From NCBI GenBank assembly GCA_963801045.1, contig CAWDDC010000004.1:806001-870000 (forward strand): 64,000 bases of DNA, in the 5' to 3' direction. Position numbers and translations under genes: made by a program. The stretch is from JACCWP01 sp963801045. GTDB taxonomy: Bacteria > Actinomycetota > Actinomycetes > Propionibacteriales > Nocardioidaceae. The notes under the pieces are model-generated. The model made no database searches. It was given only the letters and a program-made list of their open reading frames with translations, and was not told where the DNA came from. Position 1 is the first letter of the stretch. Every line of letters starts with the position of its first letter. This document shows, one piece after another, positions 33,950-41,426 of the stretch.

Positions 33950-35413
33950 GTGGCGTTGCTCGACGAGTCGGTCTGGCAGGGACGGATCCACCTCGACGGG
34001 GACTGGTCGGCCGGGTCGGGCGGCGAGCAGGACGTGGTCGAGCCGGCCACCGGCGAGCGGCTCGGCAGCACCGGGCGGGCCACGGCCGACGACGTCGCGC
34101 GGGCCGCCGAGTCCGCGTCCCGGGCCCAGCAGGAGTGGGCCCGGCGCCCGCACACCGAGCGCGCGGCGGTGCTCCGCCGCGCCGGTGACCTGTGGCAGCA
34201 GCACGCCGAGGAGATCTCCGGCTGGAACATCCGCGAGGTCGGTGCCGTGCCCGGCATTGCCGGCTTCGCGCTGCACGTTGCCGCCGAGGAGTGCTTCGCC
34301 GCATCCGCGCTGCCCGGGCTCGCGTACGGCACCCTGCTGCCCAGCGAGGAGCCACGGCTGTCGATGGCGCGACGGGTCCCTGCGGGCGTCGTGGCGGTCA
34401 TCTCGCCGTTCAACGTGCCGATCATCCTGGGCATCCGCTCGGTCGCCCCGGCGCTGGCGCTGGGCAACGCCGTGCTGCTCAAGCCCGACCCGCGCACCGT
34501 CGTCACCGGCGGCGTCGCGCTGGTGCGCGTCCTCGAGGAGGCCGGGCTGCCGCCGGGCCTGCTGCAGCTGCTGCCCGGCGGGTCCGACGTGGGCGAGGCG
34601 CTGGTGACCCACCCGCTGGTGCGGGTGGTGTCCTTCACCGGATCGACGGCGGCGGGGCGGCGGGTCGGCGCGCTGGCCGGCGAGCACCTCACCCGTGCGC
34701 ACCTCGAGCTGGGCGGCAACTCCGCGCTGGTCGTGCTGGACGATGCCGACGTGGAGCAGGCCGTCAACCTGGCCGCCTGGGGGTCGTTCCTGCACCAGGG
34801 GCAGATCTGCATGACCACCGGCCGGCACCTGGTCGCCGACGGGCTCTACGACGACTTCGTGCAGGCCCTCACCGACAAGGCCGCCGGGCTCCCGGTGGGC
34901 AACCCGGCGACCGAGCAGGTCGCGCTCGGCCCGGTCATCGACGAGGCGCAGCGGGACAAGATCCACGGCCTGGTGACCGCCAGCAAGGGCGACGGCGCCC
35001 GGGTCGTCACCGGTGGCGAGTACGACCGGCTGTTCTACCGGCCGACCGTGCTCGCCGACGTACCGGTCGCTGCTCCGGCGTTCGCCGAGGAGGTGTTCGG
35101 TCCGGTCGCCCCGGTGACGCGGTTCAGCAGCGTCGAGGACGCCGCCGGGCTGGCCGCGGACAGCGCGTACGGCCTGGCGCTCGGCATCGTGACCCGCGAC
35201 GTGATGCGCGGCCTGGCGTTCGCCGAGCAGATCCCGAGCGGGATCGTGCACATCAACGACCAGACCGTCAACGACGAGGCCAACGCGCCGTTCGGCGGGG
35301 TCGGGGTCTCCGGCACCGGGTCACGCTTCGGTGGGGCCGATGCCAACGTCGAGGCGTTCACCGAGACGCAGTGGGTGACCGTCCGCGGCACCCCGCCGAC
35401 GTTCCCGTTCTGA
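33950..35413 (+). CDS. Aldehyde dehydrogenase (benzaldehyde/vanillin dehydrogenase-like)
   Basis: 487 residues. NAD-dependent ALDH with oxyanion-hole and catalytic features ISPFNVPIILG, FTGSTAAGRRVG, LELGGNSALVV (general base Glu) and GQICMTTGR (nucleophilic Cys), and ending EEVFGPVAPV...AFTETQWVTV. The GQICMT variant is typical for aromatic aldehyde dehydrogenases such as XylC/Vdh. GTG 33950 has GGAGG five bases before it and is preferred over GTG 33905. The divergent PobR-type regulator supports an aromatic substrate; the precise aldehyde is not known. Confidence 0.9.
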   Translation: MALLDESVWQGRIHLDGDWSAGSGGEQDVVEPATGERLGSTGRATADDVARAAESASRAQQEWARRPHTERAAVLRRAGDLWQQHAEEISGWNIREVGAVPGIAGFALHVAAEECFAASALPGLAYGTLLPSEEPRLSMARRVPAGVVAVISPFNVPIILGIRSVAPALALGNAVLLKPDPRTVVTGGVALVRVLEEAGLPPGLLQLLPGGSDVGEALVTHPLVRVVSFTGSTAAGRRVGALAGEHLTRAHLELGGNSALVVLDDADVEQAVNLAAWGSFLHQGQICMTTGRHLVADGLYDDFVQALTDKAAGLPVGNPATEQVALGPVIDEAQRDKIHGLVTASKGDGARVVTGGEYDRLFYRPTVLADVPVAAPAFAEEVFGPVAPVTRFSSVEDAAGLAADSAYGLALGIVTRDVMRGLAFAEQIPSGIVHINDQTVNDEANAPFGGVGVSGTGSRFGGADANVEAFTETQWVTVRGTPPTFPF

Positions 35414-35422
35414 CCCGGTCGG

Positions 35423-36502
35423 TCAGTCGGCTGCGAGCCGCGGCAGCCAGGTGCCCCACAGGTAGGTCCCGTCAGCCGCGTCCATGACGTAGACGAACGG
35501 CTGGGTGGTTCCCGGCCCGTCGTCGTCGGGGGTGTTCGCCGCCAGCGCACTCATCGAGCCGCGGTCGGCGTTCGGGATCCACACCACCCAGACCAGCCGT
35601 CCACGCACGGTCGGCGGTGCCGCTGCGGTGGCGGTGCGGAGCAGCACCCCGGCACCGTCCATCGCGGCGCGCGGCAGGCCGCTGCCGAACCACGCGAGCT
35701 CGGCCGCGCGGCTGCGGTCGATGGAGGGCTGCCCCTGCGGCGCCCGGGTGGGCAGCCCGCTGTGGGCGAGCGGCCCGAGCAACCCGGGCGGGAACGCGCT
35801 CGCGACCAGCGGCGGAACCGGTGTCATCGTGATCGTCCGCGTGGGCATCACGACGTCGGGACCGTCGTCGGACCCGCCGACGACAGCGACCGCCGCGATG
35901 AGCCCGGCCACGAGGACTGCCACCGCGGCGCCCGTGCCCAGCCGCTGCCGACGGCGGGTACGTACCCCCTGCAGGACCGCCTCCGGCAGTCCCGGCGGCG
36001 TCGGCGCCTCCGTGGCGAGCTCGCGGAGCGCCCGGACCGGATCGTCCACCCCGGCAGCCCGCAGCGTTGCCAGTGCCCCGTCCAGGTCAACCCGCACGGC
36101 AGCCTCGGTGCCGCCCACGTGCTCGCCGATCTCGCCCGGCGCCAGGCCCTCCACGCAGTGCAGCACCAGCACGGCACGGGTCCGCCGGTGCAGCGCGCGC
36201 AGGCGACCGGCCAGGTCCTGGTCGGTGTCGTCGGCGGGCCCGGTCGGGAGCGGGGTGACGGGCCGGTGGCGCCATGCCCGCAGCGGGCCGAGGTGGCCCC
36301 GCACCAGCGTGGTGAGCGCCTCGCCGTGCGGGTCGGCCCGCTCGCGCACCAGGGCCCAGCGCAGCCCGACACGCACCAGCGCGTCTCTCGTGAGGTCGGC
36401 GGCGGCGTCGTCCGCGCCGGTCAGCAGCCGGGCCAGCGGCACGAGCCGGGGGACCTCCGCGCGCAGGAAGTCTGCGTAGCCCTCGCCCTCTGGGTGGCCC
36501 AC
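35423..36502 (-). CDS. Sigma-70 (SigE-like ECF) N-terminal fold fused to a membrane-anchored domain
   Basis: 359 residues. Residues 1-160 follow an ECF sigma factor: region-2-like FLRAEVPRLVPLARLLTGADDAAADLTRDALVRVGLRW and region-4-like LRALHRRTRAVLVLHCVEGLAPGEIGEHVGGTEAAVRVDLDGALATLR. One transmembrane helix at about 190-212 (GTGAAVAVLVAGLIAAVAVVGG) then leads to an extracytoplasmic domain of about 145 residues that ends YLWGTWLPRLAAD and has no known motif. Thus the sigma part is tethered to the membrane, and the tail may sense a signal. Position-4 recognition helix looks intact, but region 2 is degenerate. GTG start at 36502. Confidence 0.75.
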   Translation of the reverse strand: MGHPEGEGYADFLRAEVPRLVPLARLLTGADDAAADLTRDALVRVGLRWALVRERADPHGEALTTLVRGHLGPLRAWRHRPVTPLPTGPADDTDQDLAGRLRALHRRTRAVLVLHCVEGLAPGEIGEHVGGTEAAVRVDLDGALATLRAAGVDDPVRALRELATEAPTPPGLPEAVLQGVRTRRRQRLGTGAAVAVLVAGLIAAVAVVGGSDDGPDVVMPTRTITMTPVPPLVASAFPPGLLGPLAHSGLPTRAPQGQPSIDRSRAAELAWFGSGLPRAAMDGAGVLLRTATAAAPPTVRGRLVWVVWIPNADRGSMSALAANTPDDDGPGTTQPFVYVMDAADGTYLWGTWLPRLAAD

Positions 36503-36619
36503 CCGTCACCTCCCTGGCCGCGCCGGCCGCACCCTCCCGCGATCCCAGCGTGGCACCCTCCGGGGTGTCGCGGTGGGGAAGGCGACGGGCCGTCCGGGCG
36601 CGCCCGTACGCTCGTGCCC

Positions 36620-37447
36620 GTGGCAGACGCACCTCTGGGGATCTTCGACTCCGGTTTCGGTGGTCTCACTGTCGTCCGTGCGGTGCTCGACCAGCTACCG
36701 CACGAGCCGGTGCTGTACCTCGGCGACACCGCCCGCCAGCCCTACGGTCCGCAGCCGCTCGCCGACGTGCGCGAGTACGCGCTGGAGTGCCTCGACCACC
36801 TGGTCGCCCAGGGCGTCAAGCTGCTGGTGATCGCCTGCAACTCCGCGAGCGCCGCGGTGCTGCGCGACGCCCGCGAGCGCTACGACGTGCCCGTCGTCGA
36901 GGTGATCCTGCCCGCGACCCGGCGGGCCGTGGCCGCGACGCACACCGGCCGGGTCGGCGTCATCTGCACCCGCGCGACGGCCGACTCGATGGCCTACGAC
37001 GACGCGTTCGCCGCGGCGCCCCAGGTGCAGCTGCACACCCGGGCCTGCCCGCGGTTCGTCGAGTTCGTCGAGCAGGGCGTGACCGGGGGACCGGACCTGC
37101 TCGCCGCGACGCACGACTACCTCGACCCGCTGGTCGATGCCGGCGTCGACACCCTGGTGCTCGGGTGCACCCACTACCCGCTGCTGACCGGGATGATCTC
37201 GTACGTGATGGGCGACGAGGTGACGCTGGTCTCGAGCGCCGACGAGACCGCCAAGGACGTCTACCGGGTGCTGGTGCGCGACGGGCTGGAGCGCGACACC
37301 GGGCTGCCGGAGCCGGCGCACCAGTTCCTCACCACCGGGCGGCCGGCGCAGTTCCGTGACGTCGGGCAGCGCTTCCTCGGTCCCGAGCTCGACGACGTGC
37401 ACCAGTTCGCCTGGCTGGACGCCACCGTGGGCGGGACGACCCGGTGA
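36620..37447 (+). CDS. murI: Glutamate racemase
   Basis: 275 residues. It makes D-glutamate for peptidoglycan. The two catalytic cysteines are in VIACNSASAAV and VLGCTHYPLL, and the N-terminal FDSGFGGLTVVRAV with YLGDTARQPYG is diagnostic. GTG 36620. The stop overlaps the following hydrolase gene by 4 bp, as in the mycobacterial Rv1338-Rv1339 pair. Confidence 0.97.
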   Translation: MADAPLGIFDSGFGGLTVVRAVLDQLPHEPVLYLGDTARQPYGPQPLADVREYALECLDHLVAQGVKLLVIACNSASAAVLRDARERYDVPVVEVILPATRRAVAATHTGRVGVICTRATADSMAYDDAFAAAPQVQLHTRACPRFVEFVEQGVTGGPDLLAATHDYLDPLVDAGVDTLVLGCTHYPLLTGMISYVMGDEVTLVSSADETAKDVYRVLVRDGLERDTGLPEPAHQFLTTGRPAQFRDVGQRFLGPELDDVHQFAWLDATVGGTTR

Positions 37448-38205
37448 GGCTGACCGTCGTCGGGTGCTCGGGGTCGTTCCCGGGGCCGGACTCGCCGGCG
37501 AGCTGCTACCTGTTCCAGGCCGAGCACGGCGGCGGTACGTACTCGCTCGTCGTCGACCTCGGCAACGGCGCGCTCGGTGCGTTGCAGCGCTACGTCGACC
37601 TCGCGGCCGTCGACGCCGTCGCGCTGAGCCACCTGCACGTCGACCACTGCGTCGACCTGACGTCCTACCAGGTCGTGCGCCTCTACCGCCCCGGCGGCCG
37701 GCTGCCGCTGCTGCCCGTGTACGCGCCGCAGGGGGCCGCCGCCCGCATCGACGCAGCCTCCGCGACCACCGACGACGGTGACGCCGACGCGGTGTTCGAC
37801 TTCGTCGACTGGGTGCCCGGGCAGCCGGTGAGGCTGGGGCCGTTCACGGTCACGCCGGGACGCGTCGACCACCCGGTCGAGACGTACGCGCTGCGGATCG
37901 AGGAGGCCGGCCGGGTGCTCGTCTACTCCGCCGACACCGGCCCGTCCGACGCCCTCGTCGAGCTCGCCCGGGGGGCGGACCTGCTGCTGTGCGAGGCGTC
38001 GTTCGTCGAGGGCGCCGTCAACCCGTCGCACCTGCACCTGACCGGTCGGGAGGCGGGCCAGCACGCGAGCCGGGCCGAGGTCGCGCGGCTGCTGCTCACG
38101 CACGTGCCGCCGTGGCACGACCCCGAGCGTGTCCTCGCCGAGGCGCAGCCGGAGTTCGCCGGCAAGGCCGAGCTCGCCGTGGCCGGGGAGACCTACTCCG
38201 TCTGA
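37444..38205 (+). CDS. MBL-fold hydrolase, Rv1339-like cyclic nucleotide phosphodiesterase
   Basis: 253 residues. The metallo-beta-lactamase metal motif is SHLHVDHCVDL (HxHxDH), with later ligands in TPGRVDHPVETY, VYSADTGPSD and LTHVPPWHD. The neighbourhood (directly behind murI, close to rph and rdgB) identifies it as the counterpart of Rv1339, which has been described as an atypical cAMP phosphodiesterase. The RNase Z-like fold makes other phosphodiester substrates possible. Confidence 0.88.
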   Translation: MRLTVVGCSGSFPGPDSPASCYLFQAEHGGGTYSLVVDLGNGALGALQRYVDLAAVDAVALSHLHVDHCVDLTSYQVVRLYRPGGRLPLLPVYAPQGAAARIDAASATTDDGDADAVFDFVDWVPGQPVRLGPFTVTPGRVDHPVETYALRIEEAGRVLVYSADTGPSDALVELARGADLLLCEASFVEGAVNPSHLHLTGREAGQHASRAEVARLLLTHVPPWHDPERVLAEAQPEFAGKAELAVAGETYSV

Positions 38206-38356
38206 CCGCCGGCGTGGGCGGACGGCAACTACCGGATCGGCGACGACCCGGCGCTGAAGCGGGCCTGGTTGGCGCTGAGCGGCTGAGCGCGGCCAGCACT
38301 CGGGACATAGCGCATTTGGCAGATTCCATCCCGTCGCTCGTGCCACGCTCACGACC
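38206..38356 (+). other. Gap with an in-frame 26-codon extension behind the MBL hydrolase stop
   Basis: The TGA at 38203-38205 is followed in the same frame by sense codons up to a second TGA at 38284-38286. The peptide (…GNYRIGDDPALKRAWLALSG) looks like real coding sequence rather than noise. It may be the tail of a deleted gene, or the hydrolase could end there after readthrough. No start codon or ribosome site for an independent gene is convincing. Confidence 0.35.
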
Positions 38357-38656
38357 ATGACGAAGATGCGCGGGTACGCGTGTGCTGCCGTTCTGCTCTC
38401 GCTCGCTGCGTGCAGCGGCAACAGCATCGAGGGCGACGAGCTCGCGACCGAGGTCGAGGACTCGTTGGAGTCCACGAACGACGGCTCGACCTTCGACCTC
38501 GACTGCAGCGATGCCGAGGACGTCAAGAAGGGGTCGGTCGTCGACTGCACGGGTGAGATGGTCGACGAGGCGACGGACGAGGGGCAGCCCGTGGACGTGA
38601 CGGTGACGTTCGACGACGACGAGGGTCGCTTCACCGCTGAGGTCAAGGCCGGCTAG
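38357..38656 (+). CDS. Small DUF4333-like lipoprotein
   Basis: 99 residues. Lipobox LSLAAC with lipid cysteine at residue 19, then a short acidic domain in which DLDCSDAEDVKKGSVVDCTGEM has the cysteine pair and 'VVDCTG' strand of the DUF4333 type. It ends with an alternating beta strand (VDVTVTFDDDEGRFTAEVKAG). Function unknown; outer face of the membrane expected. ATG 38357. Confidence 0.75.
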   Translation: MTKMRGYACAAVLLSLAACSGNSIEGDELATEVEDSLESTNDGSTFDLDCSDAEDVKKGSVVDCTGEMVDEATDEGQPVDVTVTFDDDEGRFTAEVKAG

Positions 38657-38678
38657 CACCCGCGCACGGCGCCCGCGG

Positions 38679-38752
38679 TGGGGCCGGTGAGACTCGAACT
38701 CACACTGGCACGGACCTAAACCGTGTGCCTCTGCCGATTGGGCTACGGCCCC
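38679..38752 (-). tRNA. tRNA-Leu (anticodon UAG), short variable arm
   Basis: The minus strand folds as a 74-nt tRNA: 7-bp acceptor stem GGGGCCG/CGGCCCC, a 3-bp D-stem GCC/GGC with GG in the loop, anticodon stem CACGG/CCGTG with loop TTTAGGT (anticodon TAG), T-arm GTGAG-TTCGAGT-CTCAC, discriminator A73. The anticodon reads CUA leucine codons. However the variable region is only 5 bases, whereas standard bacterial leucine tRNAs carry a long variable arm. It lies 25 bp behind rdgB on the same strand and may be co-transcribed. Confidence 0.88.
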
Positions 38753-38777
38753 GGGCCCGCCATCGTAGGGACCGCCG

Positions 38778-39386
38778 TCAGGTCAGCGCGCGTACGACGG
38801 TCGGGGCGATCGCCCGCAGCGCCCGACCCCGGTGGCTGATGGCGTCCTTGTCGGGGGGCGGCAGGACCCCGTTGCTCACCGTCTGGCCGTCGGCGACGAA
38901 CAGCGGGTCGTACCCGAAGCCGCCATCGCCCTGCGCGCCGTGCAGCAACCGGCCGCGCATGACGCCCGTCTCGACGACCTCGTCGCCGCCGGGCAGCACC
39001 AGCGCCACCGCGCAGCGGAACTCCGCGCCGCGCCGCTCATCGGGCACGTCGGCGGTCTGAGCGAGCAGCAGCGCGTTGTTGGCAGCGTCGTCCTTGGCCC
39101 GGCCGGACCAGCGGGCCGACAGCACGCCGGGCATGCCGTTCAGCGCGTCGACGCAGAGCCCGGAGTCGTCGGCCAGCGTCGGCAGGCCGGAGGCGGCGTA
39201 CCCGGCCCGCGCCTTGAGCAGCGCGTTGCCCTCGAACGTCGGCTCGGTCTCCGCGGGTTCCTCGTACGGCGCCACGTCGTCGAGACCGAGCACCTCGACG
39301 CCGGCCAGCTGCGGTGCCAGGATCCGCCGGAGCTCGGTGAGCTTCTTCGCGTTCCGGGTGGCGAGCAGCACCCGCGGCGGGGTCAC
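38778..39386 (-). CDS. rdgB: RdgB/HAM1 family XTP/dITP pyrophosphatase
   Basis: 202 residues. It removes non-canonical purine nucleotides. Typical blocks are LLATRNAKKLTELRRIL, EPTFEGNALLKARA, LADDSGLCVDALNGMPGVLSARWSG and GGFGYDPLF, ending SHRGRALRA. GTG 39386 overlaps the rph stop by 4 bp. The rph-rdgB pair is a common actinobacterial arrangement. Confidence 0.96.
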   Translation of the reverse strand: MTPPRVLLATRNAKKLTELRRILAPQLAGVEVLGLDDVAPYEEPAETEPTFEGNALLKARAGYAASGLPTLADDSGLCVDALNGMPGVLSARWSGRAKDDAANNALLLAQTADVPDERRGAEFRCAVALVLPGGDEVVETGVMRGRLLHGAQGDGGFGYDPLFVADGQTVSNGVLPPPDKDAISHRGRALRAIAPTVVRALT

Positions 39387-40111
39387 CCGGACGCCAGTGC
39401 CTCGCGCTGCAGCCGGGTGAGCTCCGCGCAGCCGGACTCCGCCAGCGCCAGCAGCTCGTCGAGCAGGGCCCGGTCGAACGGCTCGCCCTCGGCGGTGCCC
39501 TGCACCTCGACGTAGCGCCCGTCGCCGGTCATCACGACGTTCATGTCGGTGTCGGCGCTCACGTCCTCCTCGTACTCGAGGTCGAGCACGGGCTGCCCCG
39601 CGAACACTCCGACCGACACCGCGGCGACCGAGCCGGGCAGCGGCTCGCCCGCGACGGCCCCACGCTCGCGCAGGGTCGTGATCGCGTCGGCGAGCGCCAC
39701 GTAGGCACCGGTGATGGCGGCGGTACGGGTGCCGCCGTCGGCCTGGAGCACGTCGCAGTCGATCACGATGGTGTTCTCGCCCAGCGCGGACAGGTCGATG
39801 GCGGCGCGCAGCGACCGGCCGATGAGCCGGGAGATCTCGTGCGTGCGGCCACCGATCTTGCCGCGCACCGACTCGCGGTCGGACCGGGTGTGTGTCGAAC
39901 GGGGCAGCATGGCGTACTCCGCGGTGACCCAGCCCAGCCCCGAGCCGCGGCGCCAGCGGGGCACACCCTCGGTCGCGCTGGCGGCGCACAGCACCCGGGT
40001 GCGGCCGAACTCCACCAGGACCGAGCCCTCGGCGTGGTCGAGCCAGCCACGGGTGATCCGCACGTCGCGGAGCTGGTCGGCGGCGCGGCCGCCGGGCCTG
40101 GTCGCGGTCAT
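39383..40111 (-). CDS. rph: Ribonuclease PH
   Basis: 242 residues. Phosphorolytic 3'-5' exoribonuclease that trims tRNA 3' ends. Seen are GSVLVEFGRTRVLCAASATEGVPRW, the RNA-contact segment EYAMLPRSTHTRSDRES, IDCDVLQADGGTRTAAITG and the phosphate/metal region YEEDVSADTDMNVVMTG. A tRNA gene lies downstream in the same unit. ATG 40111. Confidence 0.97.
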   Translation of the reverse strand: MTATRPGGRAADQLRDVRITRGWLDHAEGSVLVEFGRTRVLCAASATEGVPRWRRGSGLGWVTAEYAMLPRSTHTRSDRESVRGKIGGRTHEISRLIGRSLRAAIDLSALGENTIVIDCDVLQADGGTRTAAITGAYVALADAITTLRERGAVAGEPLPGSVAAVSVGVFAGQPVLDLEYEEDVSADTDMNVVMTGDGRYVEVQGTAEGEPFDRALLDELLALAESGCAELTRLQREALASG

Positions 40112-40169
40112 GGGCGGACTGTAGCCGCGGGCCGGGACGGTCCGGCGAACCGGTCAGCCGCGGGATCGG

Positions 40170-40685
40170 TCAGAGCGCGAGCTCGCGGCGGAGCTTGGCG
40201 ACGTGGCCGGTGGCCTTGACGTTGTACATGGCCTTCTCGATCCGCCCCTCGGCGTCGACGACGAAGGTGGAGCGGATCACGCCGATGACCCGCTTGCCGT
40301 ACAGGAGCTTCTCGCCGTACGCGCCCCACGCGGTGAGCGCCTGCTTGTCGGGGTCGGAGAGCAGCCGGATCGTCAGGTCGTCCCGCGCGCGGAACGCGGC
40401 CAGCTTCTCCGGCGGGTCCGGGGAGATGCCGACCACGCTGAGCCCGGCTGCCTCCAGGTCGCCCAGGGACTCGGAGAAGTCGCACGCCTGCTTGGTGCAG
40501 CCGGACGTCATCGCGGCCGGGTAGAAGTACACGATCGTGCGGCCGCCGCGCAGGTCGCGCAGGGACACGTCCCTGCCGGTGTCGTCGGGCAGGGTGAAGT
40601 CGGGCGCCTTGTCGCCGGGCTGGAGGCGCACCGGCGGGGGTGTGGACGCCGAGTCGGATACCGAGTCGGACACCGGGTCGGGCAC
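40170..40685 (-). CDS. bcp: Thioredoxin-dependent peroxiredoxin, BCP type
   Basis: 171 residues. PDFTLPDDTGRDVSLRDLRGGRTIVYFYPAAMTSGC carries the peroxidatic cysteine, and the resolving cysteine follows five residues later in CTKQAC, the atypical 2-Cys BCP arrangement. It reduces hydroperoxides in the cytoplasm. GTG 40685. It is the first gene of the bcp-rph-rdgB unit, 58 bp before rph. Confidence 0.94.
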   Translation of the reverse strand: MPDPVSDSVSDSASTPPPVRLQPGDKAPDFTLPDDTGRDVSLRDLRGGRTIVYFYPAAMTSGCTKQACDFSESLGDLEAAGLSVVGISPDPPEKLAAFRARDDLTIRLLSDPDKQALTAWGAYGEKLLYGKRVIGVIRSTFVVDAEGRIEKAMYNVKATGHVAKLRRELAL

Positions 40686-40784
40686 GAGCAGACCTCCGTA
40701 CGGGCGAACGGCCGTCGTGCGGCGCGACGGCACCGCGTGGAACACTAACCGCTGACCGATCCGGCATCCCACCGAGGAGGAACC

Positions 40785-41051
40785 GTGCCCGCACGGCCGA
40801 ACGACGGCACGCAGACGCCGGACGCGCTCGTCGACGACATCGAGCACACCCGCGACCAGCTCGCATCCACCATCGACGCCCTCGTCGACCGGACGAACCC
40901 GAAGAACGTGGCCCAGCGCCAGCTGTCGCGGATCAAGGCGCAGTTCATCGCCGACGACGGGTCGCCACGGATCGACCAGATCGGCAAGGTCGCCGGCGCG
41001 GCGGCCGGCTTCGTCGTGGTCATCGTGCTGATCCGCCGGATCGTGGGCTGA
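40785..41051 (+). CDS. DUF3618 small membrane protein
   Basis: 88 residues. The DUF3618 pattern DIEHTRDQLASTIDALVDRTNPKNVAQR is clear, and a single transmembrane helix (AGAAAGFVVVIVLIRRI) is near the C-terminus. GTG 40785 follows GGAGGA. The role is unknown; it is common near bcp in actinobacteria. Confidence 0.88.
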   Translation: MPARPNDGTQTPDALVDDIEHTRDQLASTIDALVDRTNPKNVAQRQLSRIKAQFIADDGSPRIDQIGKVAGAAAGFVVVIVLIRRIVG

Positions 41052-41062
41052 GCCCTGACGCC

Positions 41063-41410
41063 GTGACACCTTCCGCCGAGGCCGGCTCCACCGCCGGCGG
41101 GCTGCCGATCCGGATGCTGCACGACCGCATCCTGGTCTCGCTCGACCGCGAGGCCGGCGAGCGCCGCTCCAGCGCGGGCATCGTCATCCCGGCCACCGCC
41201 CAGATGGGCCGCCGGCTGGCCTGGGCACGGGTCTCCGCCACGGGCCAGCACGTCCGTCAGGTGCAGCCCGGCGACCGGGTGCTCTTCGATCCCGAGGACA
41301 AGGCCGAGGTCGAGGTACGCGGTGAGGACTTCGTACTGCTGCGCGAGCGCGACCTGCACGCCGTCGCGTCCGAGCGGATCGAGGACGGCGGCACCGGCCT
41401 CTACCTGTAG
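41063..41410 (+). CDS. GroES-like (Cpn10 family) protein
   Basis: 115 residues. The chaperonin-10 fold is visible in IRMLHDRILVSLDREAGERRSSAGIVIPATAQ (the mobile loop region) and QVQPGDRVLFDPEDKAEVEVRGEDFVLLRERDLHAV. The usual groES core 'GTGK' loops are altered and no groEL gene adjoins it, so it is a divergent paralogue rather than the main GroES. GTG 41063, 11 bp after the DUF3618 stop. Confidence 0.8.
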   Translation: MTPSAEAGSTAGGLPIRMLHDRILVSLDREAGERRSSAGIVIPATAQMGRRLAWARVSATGQHVRQVQPGDRVLFDPEDKAEVEVRGEDFVLLRERDLHAVASERIEDGGTGLYL

Positions 41411-41426
41411 TCGCAGGAGGCGCGAC

